Positions 16,363-25,522 of a stretch of 33,329 bases of DNA are shown here, in pieces. The stretch's first letter is position 1, and every line of letters starts with the position of its first letter. This DNA is from Burkholderiales bacterium. GTDB taxonomy: Bacteria; Pseudomonadota; Gammaproteobacteria; Burkholderiales; SG8-39. The stretch spans positions 1 to 33,329 of the forward strand of contig JACZJU010000159.1 in the NCBI GenBank assembly GCA_014860395.1, given 5' to 3'. The notes beneath the pieces were generated by a model. That model was given only the letters and a program-made list of their open reading frames with translations, made no database searches and had not been told where the DNA came from. A program made the position numbers and the translations under genes.

Positions 16363-17211
16363 CTAGGCGAGCGACGCGGCCGGTTCGCGCTCGGGCTGAA
16401 AGCCGAGCTCCGCAGACAGCGCCACCGCTGCCTCGCGCACATATTTTGATTTTTCCTGCAGCGCCTGCAGCGAAAGCCGCCACATCGGGCCGGACATGCC
16501 GATGGCGCCGGCAACGCGACCGGTGAAATCGTGCACCGGAACCGCGACGCAGCGCGCCTCCGCGTCGAATTCGCCGTCGTCGAAGGCCAGGCCCTTGCGC
16601 CGCACCTCGTCGAGCTCGCGCAGCAGCGCCTCGCGCTCGACGATGGTCTTGGCTGTGAATTTACGCAATTCGGAAGTATCCAGATAACGTTCGAGCTGCG
16701 GCGGCGACAGCGCCGCGAGCAGCACCTTGCCCAGTGCCGTGGCGTGCCCAGGACGCACCGCGCCGGTGCGGTCGACCATCTGGAATATGCCGGTGCCGGC
16801 GGTCTTGGCCACCACCACAATTTGCTCTCCCGAGCGGATCGCAAAATGGCTGTATTCGCCGGTATCGCCGGTCAGTTTCTCGAGGACAGGCGTGGCGACG
16901 CTGACCAGCTCGATTTCGTCCAGGGCACCCGCCGCGAGCGTGAACATGCGCCGCCCGATGCGGTACTTCCTCGAATCCGCGAGCTGGCTCACGTAGCCTA
17001 GCTGCACCATGGTCTTGACCAGATGAAACGTCGTGCTGTTGTGCAGTCCAACGCGCTTGCTCAGCTCGGCCAGGCTGATGCCTGCGCGATTGCGCGCGAT
17101 TTCCTCGGCTATGGCGAAAGCGCGCGCAATCGACTGCACGCCGCCGTGCTCCTTGGCAACCTCGTGCTTTTCCTCCGCTGGCGGAGTCTTAGTGCGTGCG
17201 GGTTTTTTCAT
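16363..17211 (-). CDS. IclR-family transcriptional regulator
   Basis: DNA-binding regulator of 282 residues. A Lys/Pro-rich N-terminal tail precedes a winged helix-turn-helix (about 24-85, GISLAELSKRVGLHNSTTFHLVKTMVQLGYV). The IclR effector-binding domain follows (about 97-270), with HATALGKVLLAALS and ARCVAVPVHDFTGRVAGAIGMSGP. Such proteins usually sense small organic acids or aromatic metabolites. It is divergent from tcuA across 244 bases, which makes it the likely regulator of the tricarballylate genes; in Salmonella the equivalent regulator TcuR is of the LysR type, so this would be a different solution. Its stop is 151 bases from the cold-shock gene; nothing was recognised in that gap. 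Confidence 0.92.
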   Translation of the reverse strand: MKKPARTKTPPAEEKHEVAKEHGGVQSIARAFAIAEEIARNRAGISLAELSKRVGLHNSTTFHLVKTMVQLGYVSQLADSRKYRIGRRMFTLAAGALDEIELVSVATPVLEKLTGDTGEYSHFAIRSGEQIVVVAKTAGTGIFQMVDRTGAVRPGHATALGKVLLAALSPPQLERYLDTSELRKFTAKTIVEREALLRELDEVRRKGLAFDDGEFDAEARCVAVPVHDFTGRVAGAIGMSGPMWRLSLQALQEKSKYVREAAVALSAELGFQPEREPAASLA

Positions 17212-17455
17212 GTTCGTCGCTCACTTGGAGTCTGCAACAAAGCGAGGGGATACGGACTTCAATTCGGACAACTGATCGATGCTGAATCGGGCGCCGCGAA
17301 CACCGTCGCCGGTTGACGCGGTGACGACAAATTATAACCCATGATCCCACCCACATCGGCAATATGAAGCGGTGTTTGCCATTGTGAAAGTTTAGGCCTA
17401 CGCGATTACATTACAATGGCGCCTTCGATGCACCTCTCATTTCGCAAGTGATCCG
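17212..17455. promoter_or_regulatory. Divergent iclR-tcuA promoter region
   Basis: Non-coding region between divergent genes, with two AT-richer patches in an otherwise GC-rich stretch: TTGACG (17313) followed 14 bases later by TATAAC, and TTGTGA (17382) followed 17 bases later by ATTACA and then TACAAT. Spacing or match is imperfect for each, so neither promoter is certain. An IclR operator is expected here but was not pinpointed. Confidence 0.4.
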
Positions 17456-18868
17456 ATGACAGACCGGGACTACGACGTAATCGTGATAGGCGGCGGCAAC
17501 GCCGCCCTGTGCGCGGCACTGACCGCGCGTGAAGCCGGCGCCAGCGTGCTGCTGCTCGAATCCGCGCCGCGCGAATGGCGCGGCGGCAACTCGCAGCACA
17601 CGCGCAATCTGCGCTGCATGCACGACGCGCCGCAGGACGTGCTCACCGAAGCCTATCCCGAAGAGGAATACTGGCAGGACCTGCTCAAGGTCACCGGCGG
17701 CCTCACCAACGAAGCCCTTGCGCGGCTGGCGATTCGGGCATCGTCGACCTGCCGCGAATGGATGCGCCGCCACGGCGTGCATTTCCAGCCCTCACTCTCC
17801 GGCACCTTGCAGCTCTCGCGCACCAACGCATTTTTTCTCGGCGGTGGCAAGGCCCTGCTCAACGCCTATTACCGCAGCGCCGAGGAACTCGGCGTGCACA
17901 TCCGCTACGAGTCGCCGGTGGACCGGCTGGAACTCAGCGACGGCCGCTTCGTCGCCGCGTATGTCGGCGCCGAGCGCATCGCGGCGCGTGCCTGCGTGGT
18001 CGCCAGCGGCGGCTTCGAATCGAACCGCGAATGGATGCGCGAGGCCTGGGGCCAGGTCAACGGCGAATGGCCGGCCGACAACTTCCTCATCCGCGGCACG
18101 CGCTTCAACATGGGCGTATTGCTGAAATTCCTCATTGGCGCCGGCGCCGACGCCGTCGCCGACCCGACGCAGTCGCATTGCGTCGCCATCGACGCGCGCG
18201 CACCCCTGTACGACGGCGGCATCTGTACCCGCGTGGACAGCGTGTCGCTGGGCATTGTCGTCAACAAACACGCCCTGCGCTTCTACGACGAAGGCGAGGA
18301 CTTCTGGCCAAAACGCTACGCCATCTGGGGCAGGCTGGTTGCGCAACAGCCGGGACAGATCGCCTACTCGGTGATAGACGCGAAAGCGATCGGCCGCTTC
18401 ATGCCGCCGGTGTTCCCGGGCGAGAAAGCGGCCACGCTGCCCGAGCTCGCGCGCATTCTCGGCCTGGATGCGGCTGCCCTCGTCGGCACTGTCAACGCAT
18501 ATAACGCCGCCTGCCGCCCCGGCACGTTCGACCACGCGGTGCTCGACGACTGCGCCACCTCCGGCCTGACGCCGCCGAAGACGCATTGGGCGCGCGCTAT
18601 CGACACCGCGCCCTTCTACGCCTATCCGCTGCGGCCGGGCATCACTTTCACCTACCTCGGCGTGAAGGTGAACGAGCAGGCCGCCGTACATTTCGCCGGA
18701 CGCGCCAGCACCAACCTGTTCGCCGCCGGCGAAATCATGGCCGGCAACGTGCTCGGCAAGGGCTACACCGCCGGCGTCGGAATGACCATCGGCACCGCCT
18801 TCGGGCGCATCGCCGGCGCACAGGCTGCGGCTGCGGCGATTCAGGGAGAAATGCATGCAGCCGCTTGA
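17456..18868 (+). CDS. tcuA: FAD-dependent tricarballylate dehydrogenase TcuA
   Basis: Flavoprotein of 470 residues in the fumarate-reductase/succinate-dehydrogenase FAD superfamily. It has an N-terminal dinucleotide-binding motif ([21 protein letters not shown], residues 9-29), a [12 protein letters not shown] segment, a catalytic-domain part with [17 protein letters not shown], and the C-terminal flavin motif [22 protein letters not shown]. TcuA oxidises tricarballylate to cis-aconitate, so that this citrate analogue enters the TCA cycle. The length and its overlap with a tcuB-type gene support the name; a related dehydrogenase for another carboxylate is possible. A divergent IclR gene probably regulates it. 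No TcuC transporter is adjacent, so uptake must be encoded elsewhere. Confidence 0.87.
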   Translation: MTDRDYDVIVIGGGNAALCAALTAREAGASVLLLESAPREWRGGNSQHTRNLRCMHDAPQDVLTEAYPEEEYWQDLLKVTGGLTNEALARLAIRASSTCREWMRRHGVHFQPSLSGTLQLSRTNAFFLGGGKALLNAYYRSAEELGVHIRYESPVDRLELSDGRFVAAYVGAERIAARACVVASGGFESNREWMREAWGQVNGEWPADNFLIRGTRFNMGVLLKFLIGAGADAVADPTQSHCVAIDARAPLYDGGICTRVDSVSLGIVVNKHALRFYDEGEDFWPKRYAIWGRLVAQQPGQIAYSVIDAKAIGRFMPPVFPGEKAATLPELARILGLDAAALVGTVNAYNAACRPGTFDHAVLDDCATSGLTPPKTHWARAIDTAPFYAYPLRPGITFTYLGVKVNEQAAVHFAGRASTNLFAAGEIMAGNVLGKGYTAGVGMTIGTAFGRIAGAQAAAAAIQGEMHAAA

Positions 18869-20003
18869 TCTGCCAATGCGCGAATCCGCGCAAGGCAGCG
18901 CCGAAAGCGAAGTGGCACGGCAGATGCAGATCTGCAATGCCTGCCGCTACTGCGAAGGCTTTTGCGCAGTGTTCCCGGCGATGACGCGCCGGCTCGAGTT
19001 CGGCAAGGCCGATGTCGACTACCTGGCGAACCTGTGCCACAACTGCGGCGCCTGCCTGCACGCCTGCCAATTCGCACCGCCGCATGAATTCGCGGTCAAC
19101 GTGCCGCAGGCCATGGCCAAGGTGCGTGTGCAGACCTATGCGGACTACGCCTGGCCGCCGGCACTCGGACGCCTGTACAAGCACAACGGCCTGACGCTGG
19201 CGCTCGCGCTGGCTGCGGCCCTGGCACTGTTCCTGCTGCTCGCGCTCGCATCCAACGGCAATCTGTGGCACCAGCCGCTGGCCGGAAATTTCTATCGCGT
19301 GTTTCCGCACAACCTGATGGTTTCCATGTTCGCCCCGATCTTTCTGTTCGCGGTGCTGGCGCTGGGCTTAAGCGTGCGCCGATTCTGGAGAGAGATATCG
19401 CCAGGCGACCGCGCGCGGGATGCATCCGGCGCCGCGGCGGCCGAGGCGACGCGCGACGCGCTCGCCCTGAAATACCTGGACGGCGGCCATGGCCTGGGCT
19501 GCAACGAAGCCGACGACCGCTACACCCTGTGGCGCCGGCGCTTCCATCATTTCACCTTCTACGGTTTTCTGTTGTGCTTCGCCGCAACCTCGGTGGCCAC
19601 GCTATATCACTATCTTTTCGGCTGGCACGCGCCGTATGCGCTGACGAGCCTGCCGGTGCTGCTCGGCACGGCGGGCGGCATCGGCTTGCTCATCGGGCCG
19701 GCCGGGCTGCTGTGGCTGAATATCGCGCGCCATCCGCTGCACGGCGATGCCGCGCAAAAGCCCATGGACCGCGGCTTCATTGCGCTGCTGCTGCTAACCA
19801 GCGCGAGCGGGCTCGCCCTGCTCGCCTGGCGCGACACCGGCGCGATGGCGCTGCTGCTGGCGCTGCACCTGGGCGCGGTAATGGCGCTGTTCCTCACGCT
19901 GCCCTACAGCAAGTTCACGCACGGCTTTTATCGCGCGGCGGCGCTGTTGAAATGGACGATGGAAAAACGCCAGCCGAACCGCCTGCAGCTCGGCTCCGAA
20001 TGA
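18855..20003 (+). CDS. tcuB: Tricarballylate utilisation protein TcuB (Fe-S membrane electron carrier)
   Basis: Membrane iron-sulfur protein of 382 residues. Two cysteine clusters of C-x2-C-x2-C-x3-C type lie near the N-terminus (Cys27/30/33/37 and Cys61/64/67/71), expected to bind two [4Fe-4S] clusters. About six membrane helices follow, with several His ([20 protein letters not shown]) that could hold haem or meet quinone. TcuB reoxidises the flavin of TcuA and passes electrons to the membrane. It overlaps tcuA by 14 bases, indicating translational coupling. After the stop only a short remnant of another gene is found before a convergent gene. Confidence 0.88.
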   Translation: MQPLDLPMRESAQGSAESEVARQMQICNACRYCEGFCAVFPAMTRRLEFGKADVDYLANLCHNCGACLHACQFAPPHEFAVNVPQAMAKVRVQTYADYAWPPALGRLYKHNGLTLALALAAALALFLLLALASNGNLWHQPLAGNFYRVFPHNLMVSMFAPIFLFAVLALGLSVRRFWREISPGDRARDASGAAAAEATRDALALKYLDGGHGLGCNEADDRYTLWRRRFHHFTFYGFLLCFAATSVATLYHYLFGWHAPYALTSLPVLLGTAGGIGLLIGPAGLLWLNIARHPLHGDAAQKPMDRGFIALLLLTSASGLALLAWRDTGAMALLLALHLGAVMALFLTLPYSKFTHGFYRAAALLKWTMEKRQPNRLQLGSE

Positions 20004-20027
20004 GTTTCGGTTTTCGGATTACGCTCG

Positions 20028-20114
20028 ATGAGCCCCGGCATCCGCGAACGCCTCTATGACGTAGTTGTCGTTGGCGCGGGCCCGAGGCGGGCGGCGCGAC
20101 GCCCGGCTACTTGA
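20028..20114 (+). pseudogene. N-terminal stub of an FAD-dependent oxidoreductase
   Basis: An ATG at 20028, 25 bases after the tcuB stop, opens a 28-codon frame beginning MSPGIRERLYDVVVVGAGP, the typical beta-strand and glycine loop of a flavoprotein such as a geranylgeranyl-reductase-type oxidoreductase. The frame then loses the motif and stops at 20112-20114. Ignoring two bases (20085-20086) restores GAGPAGGAT, the rest of a normal loop, so a frameshift plus loss of the remaining gene is likely. It ends inside the 3' end of the convergent FG-GAP gene, suggesting a deletion junction near 20100. A chance match of this quality is unlikely but possible. Confidence 0.5.
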
Positions 20115-20919
20115 GGCAATTGCCCACAGCGATGACCGGGCGGCTGGACGACAAACCTACAGAGATCTCGCGCGGCGAAAGCAGTTTGATCGCGCCGGTG
20201 ATCGGCGCCGACAGCGCGCAGCGGCCGATTTCCACCACCTTGCCGCCTTCCAGCGCAATGATGCGCAGCTTGCGCCGCGCCGCGTCCGGCACCAGCAGGC
20301 GCATGCGGCCCTCGATGGACATGGGCGCCGACAACGCCAGCTCCGGCGTGCCATAGACGTGATTGGAGAAGTCCGCAAGCGCGGCGATCTCAACCAGCTC
20401 AGCACCCTTGCGCCGGTAGACCTTGAGCGTGCCGCTGATGTGCGGCGTGATCACCGCGGCAATCTCCGCGCGCCCGTCGCCGTCTAGGTCGGCGACGCCC
20501 ACGGGATTCAGCCAGCGATTCGGCGTGCCGATCGCCGCGGATTGCGCGCTGATTGCAATAGCGTCGCCGCGCAATCCGATCAGCGCGAGCCGCGCACCGC
20601 TGGCGCGTCCGCTGATAATGGCGAGGATCTCCTGCGGCCCATCCGCAGCCAGCCTTACCAGCCGCGGCGCGACATCCTCGAACACCTCGTTTTGCGGCAG
20701 CTCCAGCACGAGCTCGCGTCCGCTGTTGGTGGTCGCCGTCAGGCGCGCGTATTCGTGCGGCCGGCCGGGCGCGAAATGCCCATAACGATCGACCGGCTGC
20801 GCATAACGCGCAGCGGTGAGCGTTTCCCCGCCGGCAGCCGGGCCCACAAGTACAAGGACAGCGGCGAACCGCGCGGCGACAAAAAGCAGTCTGCGGAGGA
20901 TTTTCACCAAAATGAGCAT
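20107..20919 (-). CDS. Secreted FG-GAP/VCBS-repeat protein
   Basis: Predicted exported protein of 270 residues. A hydrophobic signal segment (LRRLLFVAARFAAVLVLVGPAAGG) is followed by a beta-rich region containing one clear FG-GAP calcium-binding motif (VGVADLDGDGRAEIAAV), plus weaker repeats around it (PQEILAIISG, MRLLVPDAARRKLRIIALEGG). Such repeats build beta-propellers; the function is unknown. The ATG at 20919 is chosen because the signal peptide begins there, although no good ribosome site is seen and the frame extends to 21009. It is convergent with the tcu genes and divergent from the hybrid kinase. The 3' end overlaps the flavoprotein stub, so its own C-terminus may lie at a rearrangement point. 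Confidence 0.75.
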   Translation of the reverse strand: MLILVKILRRLLFVAARFAAVLVLVGPAAGGETLTAARYAQPVDRYGHFAPGRPHEYARLTATTNSGRELVLELPQNEVFEDVAPRLVRLAADGPQEILAIISGRASGARLALIGLRGDAIAISAQSAAIGTPNRWLNPVGVADLDGDGRAEIAAVITPHISGTLKVYRRKGAELVEIAALADFSNHVYGTPELALSAPMSIEGRMRLLVPDAARRKLRIIALEGGKVVEIGRCALSAPITGAIKLLSPREISVGLSSSRPVIAVGNCLK

Positions 20920-21048
20920 TTCGCGTTTGCCGGCTTCGGTCAACCGCCGAGCTCCGGGAAAGCCAAATTGTACCGATGGATATCGGCGGGGTTGCAGTAA
21001 ACTAGGCAAGACCGGTCACAAGCACCGGACCAGGGAATCAAGAAAGCA

Positions 21049-23118
21049 ATGACCAATAAGACCCGCGTCCTGATCGTCGAGGACGACATCGACATCTCAC
21101 AACTGCTGACACTCAGGCTCGATCGGCTGGGATACGAGATAGTCGCGGTCGTCGACAACGGCATCGACGCCATCCGGGAAGGCGGCGCGAAGCTGCCGGA
21201 CATCGTGCTGATGGACATCATGTTGAAGGGGCAGATGGACGGCATCGAGACCGCCAAGGTCCTGCAGCGCGATTACGGACTGCCGGTCATCTATCTCACC
21301 TCCTTCGCCGACGACGCGACCATCGAAAAGGTCGAGCAAAGTGGTGCGCAGGGCTATGTCCTCAAACCGGTGCAGGAACGCGAAGTGCACGCGATGATCA
21401 AACTGGCGCTGAACCGGCATCGGCGCAGCGGGGAGATCTCGCGCACGCTGCGCACCGCGGAGCGAGTCACCGAACAGCTCAGGCAAAGCATAGGCGAGGT
21501 GGCGCTGAAAGTCGGCGGACGCGACGAGCGCTCGCTGCGCGACGAGCTCTGGAGCGCGCTCGATGCGGGCCAGTTCGAAGTGCACTACCAGCCGCGCGCC
21601 GCCCTGAACAGCGGCGAAATCGCCGGAGTCGAAGCACTGCTGCGCTGGAACCACCCGCGGCATGGCACTCTGCTGCCTGAGCGCTTCCTGCCGATTGCCG
21701 AGGAGGCCGGCTTCATCGCAACGATCGACGAATGGGTGCTGCGCGAAGCCGTCGCCGCGGCCAAAGTCTGGCGGGTCGCGCGGCCTGCGCTGCGCGTGAC
21801 CGTGAACGTTTCTCCCGTGAGCATGCGACGCGACGCGCTGCTCGCGCGGATGAACCGGATTCTCGCCAACCTCGGATACGATCCCGCGGGGCTGGAACTC
21901 GACATCACCGAGAGCATACTGGTGCATCACACCGACCACGAGATGGGGATGCTGAAGGATTTGAAATCCTCCGGCATCAGGCTCGCAGTCGACAATTTCG
22001 GCGTGGGCTATGCCGCCGTTTCCAATCTGCAGCATCTGCCCTTCGACATCGTCAAGATAGACCGGTCGTTCGTGCACAAGGCCGCGACCGGACGCAACGC
22101 GTCGGCGGTAATACAGGCGATCATCCAGCTGGCCGACGCCATGGGGCTCGCGACCGTCGCGGAAGGCGTCGAGACGCGCGATGAACTGCTGCTGCTCGCC
22201 GAGCACGGCTGCCACGATATCCAGGGTTTCCTGTTCAGCGCGCCCGTGCCCGCAGCGCAGATACAGGACTTGCTGGCGCGGGATACGCGGCTTGAATTGC
22301 CGCCCACCGCGCAGGGCCGGCTCCTTGCGCATACCAGCACGGTCATCGCGGAACCCGATCCGGTCACCGATCAGCAGCAGGCGCTGATCGAGGAGCTGGT
22401 CGCCACACGCACGCAGGCGCTGCGCGAGGCCAACGCCGAACTCGAGGCGTTTTCGTACTCGGTCTCCCACGACCTGCGTGTACCGCTGCGCGCCATCATC
22501 GGCTTTACCGCCATGCTCGGCGATACCGCGCGCGACAAATTGGACGCCGAGGAGGCGCGCATCCTCGATTCGGTGCAGCGGGCCGGCAAGCGCATGTCGC
22601 AGCAGATCGACGCGCTGCTCGCCCTGTCGCGCCTGTCGCACACCCAAAGGCTGACCGAAACGATAGATCTCAGCGAGCTTGCCCACTCGGTATTGCGCAA
22701 CCTCGAACTGCAATATCCCTCCGCTCGAATCGAGGCCGAAATCCAGCCCGGGCTCGAGGTTCGGGGCGATCCGGGAATGATGCGCAGCGTAATCGAGAAC
22801 CTGCTCGGCAACGCGCTGAAGTTCTCCTCCGGGAAGCCCGTCGCGCGCATCCGCGTATCTCTGGCGCAAACGCAGCACGGCGAGGCGTTCTGCATTGCCG
22901 ACGAGGGAGCGGGCTTCGACATGGCCCGCGCAGACCGGCTGTTTGGCGTGTTTCAGCGATTGCATACCGAGCGCGAGTATCCCGGCACGGGAGTCGGACT
23001 GGCAAGCGTCAAGCGCATTATCGCGCGCCACGGCGGCAAGGTATGGGCCGAGTCCGAATTCGGCAATGGCGCGAAATTCTACTTCACCGTCCCTGCGGAT
23101 GCGTCCACGCAGGCTTAG
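21049..23118 (+). CDS. Hybrid signalling protein: REC - EAL - histidine kinase
   Basis: Soluble 689-residue protein with an unusual order. Receiver domain: acidic pair Asp12/Asp13, phosphoacceptor Asp56 in VLMDIML, Thr84, Lys106. EAL domain (about 160-410): Glu195 of EALLRW, Asn253, Glu288 in ITES, Lys336 in VKIDRSF and Glu372 in AEGVET are present, but the DDFGTG loop reads DNFGVG (Asn316), so phosphodiesterase activity may be weak or lost. A short coiled linker (about 440-468) precedes HisKA with YSVSHDLRVPLRAIIGF (His474), then HATPase_c with N-box ENLLGNALKFSS and G2 GTGVGLASVKRI. It could couple c-di-GMP binding or turnover to phosphotransfer. No output regulator is adjacent; chemotaxis genes lie downstream on the opposite strand. 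Confidence 0.92.
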   Translation: MTNKTRVLIVEDDIDISQLLTLRLDRLGYEIVAVVDNGIDAIREGGAKLPDIVLMDIMLKGQMDGIETAKVLQRDYGLPVIYLTSFADDATIEKVEQSGAQGYVLKPVQEREVHAMIKLALNRHRRSGEISRTLRTAERVTEQLRQSIGEVALKVGGRDERSLRDELWSALDAGQFEVHYQPRAALNSGEIAGVEALLRWNHPRHGTLLPERFLPIAEEAGFIATIDEWVLREAVAAAKVWRVARPALRVTVNVSPVSMRRDALLARMNRILANLGYDPAGLELDITESILVHHTDHEMGMLKDLKSSGIRLAVDNFGVGYAAVSNLQHLPFDIVKIDRSFVHKAATGRNASAVIQAIIQLADAMGLATVAEGVETRDELLLLAEHGCHDIQGFLFSAPVPAAQIQDLLARDTRLELPPTAQGRLLAHTSTVIAEPDPVTDQQQALIEELVATRTQALREANAELEAFSYSVSHDLRVPLRAIIGFTAMLGDTARDKLDAEEARILDSVQRAGKRMSQQIDALLALSRLSHTQRLTETIDLSELAHSVLRNLELQYPSARIEAEIQPGLEVRGDPGMMRSVIENLLGNALKFSSGKPVARIRVSLAQTQHGEAFCIADEGAGFDMARADRLFGVFQRLHTEREYPGTGVGLASVKRIIARHGGKVWAESEFGNGAKFYFTVPADASTQA

Positions 23119-23160
23119 TACGACAGCACATTGATTTCGAATCCGGTCTGCCTTGTAGTC

Positions 23161-23186
23161 GTGGAAGCGAGCTTGCTCGCTCCCAC
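23161..23186. repeat. REP-like palindrome
   Basis: GTGGAAGCGAGC and GCTCGCTCCCAC form a 12-base stem with one mismatch and a two-base loop (TT). The sequence closely resembles extragenic palindromic (REP) elements of proteobacteria. It lies 43 bases after the hybrid kinase gene. A second perfect hairpin follows at 23258-23274 (CGGGATT-GCC-AATCCCG). The rest of the 23119-23301 gap shows no gene. Confidence 0.6.
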
Positions 23187-23301
23187 AGAGCAGTGCGTCG
23201 GAGGCGTCGCGTGCTCGCCACATCGTTTCGCAACTTGAATGTCGTCGTACTGGTGCCCGGGATTGCCAATCCCGTCCCGATAAACCGAGTTCGCAAACGA
23301 C

Positions 23302-23327
23302 AAAAGGCGGCCGTAGCCGCCCTTTGC
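23302..23327 (-). terminator. Rho-independent terminator of the first chemoreceptor gene
   Basis: On the minus strand GGCGGC-TACG-GCCGCC is followed by TTTTG, and the stem extends by G-U and A-U pairs. The loop is of the stable UNCG type. It begins 38 bases after the receptor stop codon. It matches in position and loop type the hairpins after the other receptor genes of this island. Confidence 0.8.
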
Positions 23328-23365
23328 CGAAACCACCGCTGCCTGCGTTGGCAGATTCGGGTCGA

Positions 23366-25069
23366 TTAAAACTCCGTCCACTCGCCGTCGCCGCTCTTGG
23401 CGTTGGCAATCCTATGCAGCGCCGGCTTCTCGGCCAACTTGGGCACAGCGGGCCGGGGCGCCGCTTTCCTCGCCGGCGGCTTGCTCACACTCGCGGCCGG
23501 CTTCTCCGCCCTGGCCGTCGCCGCAGGCGCGCGCGCCTCGTCCTGGTCCAGCTTGAACACGGCCACCGCCCGCGCCAGGTTCTGTGCCTGCTCCTCCAGG
23601 GATTCGGCCGCAGCAGACGCTTCCTCGACCAGCGCCGAGTTCTGCTCCGTCACTGCGTCCATCTGCGTGATCGCCTGATTCACCTGCTCGATCCCCGCGC
23701 TCTGCTCTTGGCTCGCCGCAGCGATTTCGCTCACGATATCGGTCACCCGCTTCACCGAACTGACGATCTCGTCCATCTTCTTGCCGGCCGCGTCCACCAG
23801 TTTCGTGCCGGCACCCACTTTGTCCACCGAGTCGCCAATCAGCGTCTTGATTTCCTTGGCCGCCGCCGCGCTCCTTTGCGCCAGGTTCCTCACCTCGGCT
23901 GCCACCACTGCGAAGCCACGCCCCTGCTCGCCCGCACGCGCCGCCTCTACCGCTGCGTTCAAGGCCAGGATGTTGGTCTGGAACGCAATGCCGTCGATCA
24001 CACTGATGATGTCGACGATCTTCTTCGACGAATCGTTGATCGAAGACATGGTACCCACTACCTCGCTCACTACCCGGCCACCCTCGACCGCCACCGCACT
24101 GGCGCCTTGGGCTAGCTGATTGGCTTGCCTTGCGTTCTCGGCATTCTGCTTGACCGTGCTGGTGAGTTCTTCCATGCTTGAAGCAGTTTCCTGCAGACTC
24201 GATGCCTGCTCCTCCGTCCTTTGGGACAGGTCGGCATTGCCCCTGGCGATCTCTGAAGTGCCAGAATTGATCGCATCGGTGCCGCTGCGCACCTCGGCAA
24301 CGATGTTTTGCAGACTGCGGGCCATCTCTTTCAATGCGCGCATCAGATCGGCTATTTCATCTTTACCCGCCGTTTTGAACTCCGCCGACAGATCGCCGCC
24401 GGCCACCGCCTGAGCCACACGCACAGCTTCGGCCAATGGTCGGGTAACGCCTCGCGTGATGTACCAACCCAGCGCAACCACTACGGCCAGGATCACTGCA
24501 ATAACCGCTCCAAACGAGACCAACGCGGCTTGAACCGTCCTCCCGGCACGGATCTTCAACGCCTCCTGGTTTTGCAGCAACAGCTGCTGCTCAGCGTCTA
24601 CCTCAGTGGAAAGTTTCTTTTCCGCAGCGAGCACCTTCGTATAAATGCCCAGCTGCGCCTCGTCCTTCTTCCCGGCATTCGCATCTGCAACAACCGTGCT
24701 GACGGCGCCAAGGTAGCTGGCGACGAAGTCCTGCAGGCTGCCTGCGCCTGCCGACACCTGCGTAGACCGGATCGAGTCGGCCAACTGCGCCGACCTTTTG
24801 AGCAGTCGTGCGCTGCTCCCGATCTTTTCGCCAAACCCCTGTCGCAGATCCTTGTCGTCCTCCACCACCATCCCCAGGAGCAGCGCACGAATCTCCTTAA
24901 AGCTGTCGTTTACCTGCCCGATCGCCAGCAGCGAAGGCACCGACCGCTCGTTGACCTCGCGCAAGTCGCCGCGAAGCTTTCCGATCTGCACCACGCCGAT
25001 GCCGCCGACGAGCAGCAGACCCACGATGGCCGCAATTACGAGGACCAGCAGACGTTTTCCGATAGACAT
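23366..25069 (-). CDS. Methyl-accepting chemotaxis protein 1 (four-helix-bundle sensor)
   Basis: Transmembrane chemoreceptor of 567 residues. TM1 (about 7-29), a helical periplasmic ligand domain of 4HB_MCP type (about 30-180), TM2 (about 182-206), a conventional HAMP ([20 protein letters not shown]), then the signalling hairpin with the CheW/CheA-binding tip [33 protein letters not shown] flexible Ala/Pro/Lys tail ends in EWTEF, a W-x-x-F pentapeptide of the kind that tethers CheR/CheB. GAGGTGG lies before the ATG. It is the third gene after a porin and a PstS-like periplasmic protein, so it probably senses the ligand handled by those two, directly or through the binding protein. The HAMP lacks the LGGEP variant found in the next two receptors. 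Confidence 0.94.
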   Translation of the reverse strand: MSIGKRLLVLVIAAIVGLLLVGGIGVVQIGKLRGDLREVNERSVPSLLAIGQVNDSFKEIRALLLGMVVEDDKDLRQGFGEKIGSSARLLKRSAQLADSIRSTQVSAGAGSLQDFVASYLGAVSTVVADANAGKKDEAQLGIYTKVLAAEKKLSTEVDAEQQLLLQNQEALKIRAGRTVQAALVSFGAVIAVILAVVVALGWYITRGVTRPLAEAVRVAQAVAGGDLSAEFKTAGKDEIADLMRALKEMARSLQNIVAEVRSGTDAINSGTSEIARGNADLSQRTEEQASSLQETASSMEELTSTVKQNAENARQANQLAQGASAVAVEGGRVVSEVVGTMSSINDSSKKIVDIISVIDGIAFQTNILALNAAVEAARAGEQGRGFAVVAAEVRNLAQRSAAAAKEIKTLIGDSVDKVGAGTKLVDAAGKKMDEIVSSVKRVTDIVSEIAAASQEQSAGIEQVNQAITQMDAVTEQNSALVEEASAAAESLEEQAQNLARAVAVFKLDQDEARAPAATARAEKPAASVSKPPARKAAPRPAVPKLAEKPALHRIANAKSGDGEWTEF

Positions 25070-25110
25070 AATCCACCTCTAATTCGCTACGATTGCGGGA
25101 CATGGCCCGT

Positions 25111-25512
25111 TCACGGCGACAGGATGACCTTCACCGTTCCATCCACCGCGGACTTCTCGATGTAACCGACCCGTTTGGGGTTGGCCGCCACTGCCTGCTT
25201 CACGTCCGCGCTGCCGCCCAGTTCCTTGGGTGGATTTCCCTTGCCCGTAAACGCAGCTTTGGCCCAAAACGCCTTCATTTGCGTCGTCGATTTGCCGAGC
25301 ACCTTGGAGGAAAACTCATCCCTGATGGCTCCACCGACCTGGTCCACCGGCTCGAATTCCGTGCTCCTGCCGGAGAAGATGTCTGCGACTTGTTCCTTGG
25401 TCATGTTGCCTGCCGGACTGCTCGCCCCGACCACCACCACGGCCTGCGCGTGCACGACGCCGGCGAATGCGACGGCGGCGACGGTCAATAGGTAACGAAG
25501 TTTGATTTTCAT
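25111..25512 (-). CDS. Small PstS-like periplasmic substrate-binding protein
   Basis: Secreted protein of 133 residues: a signal peptide (MKIKLRYLLTVAAVAFAGVVHA) and a single lobe of the phosphate-type periplasmic binding fold, with MTKEQVADIFSGRSTEFEPVDQ and VAANPKRVGYIEKSAVDGTVKVIL. It is about half the size of PstS, so it is a one-domain relative whose ligand is uncertain. It lies between a porin gene (10 bases) and a chemoreceptor gene (41 bases) on the same strand and is probably co-expressed with both. It could deliver ligand to the receptor or stabilise the porin; neither role is shown by sequence alone. Its ribosome site is moderate (AAGAAG). Confidence 0.8.
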   Translation of the reverse strand: MKIKLRYLLTVAAVAFAGVVHAQAVVVVGASSPAGNMTKEQVADIFSGRSTEFEPVDQVGGAIRDEFSSKVLGKSTTQMKAFWAKAAFTGKGNPPKELGGSADVKQAVAANPKRVGYIEKSAVDGTVKVILSP

Positions 25513-25522
25513 GTTGGTCTTC

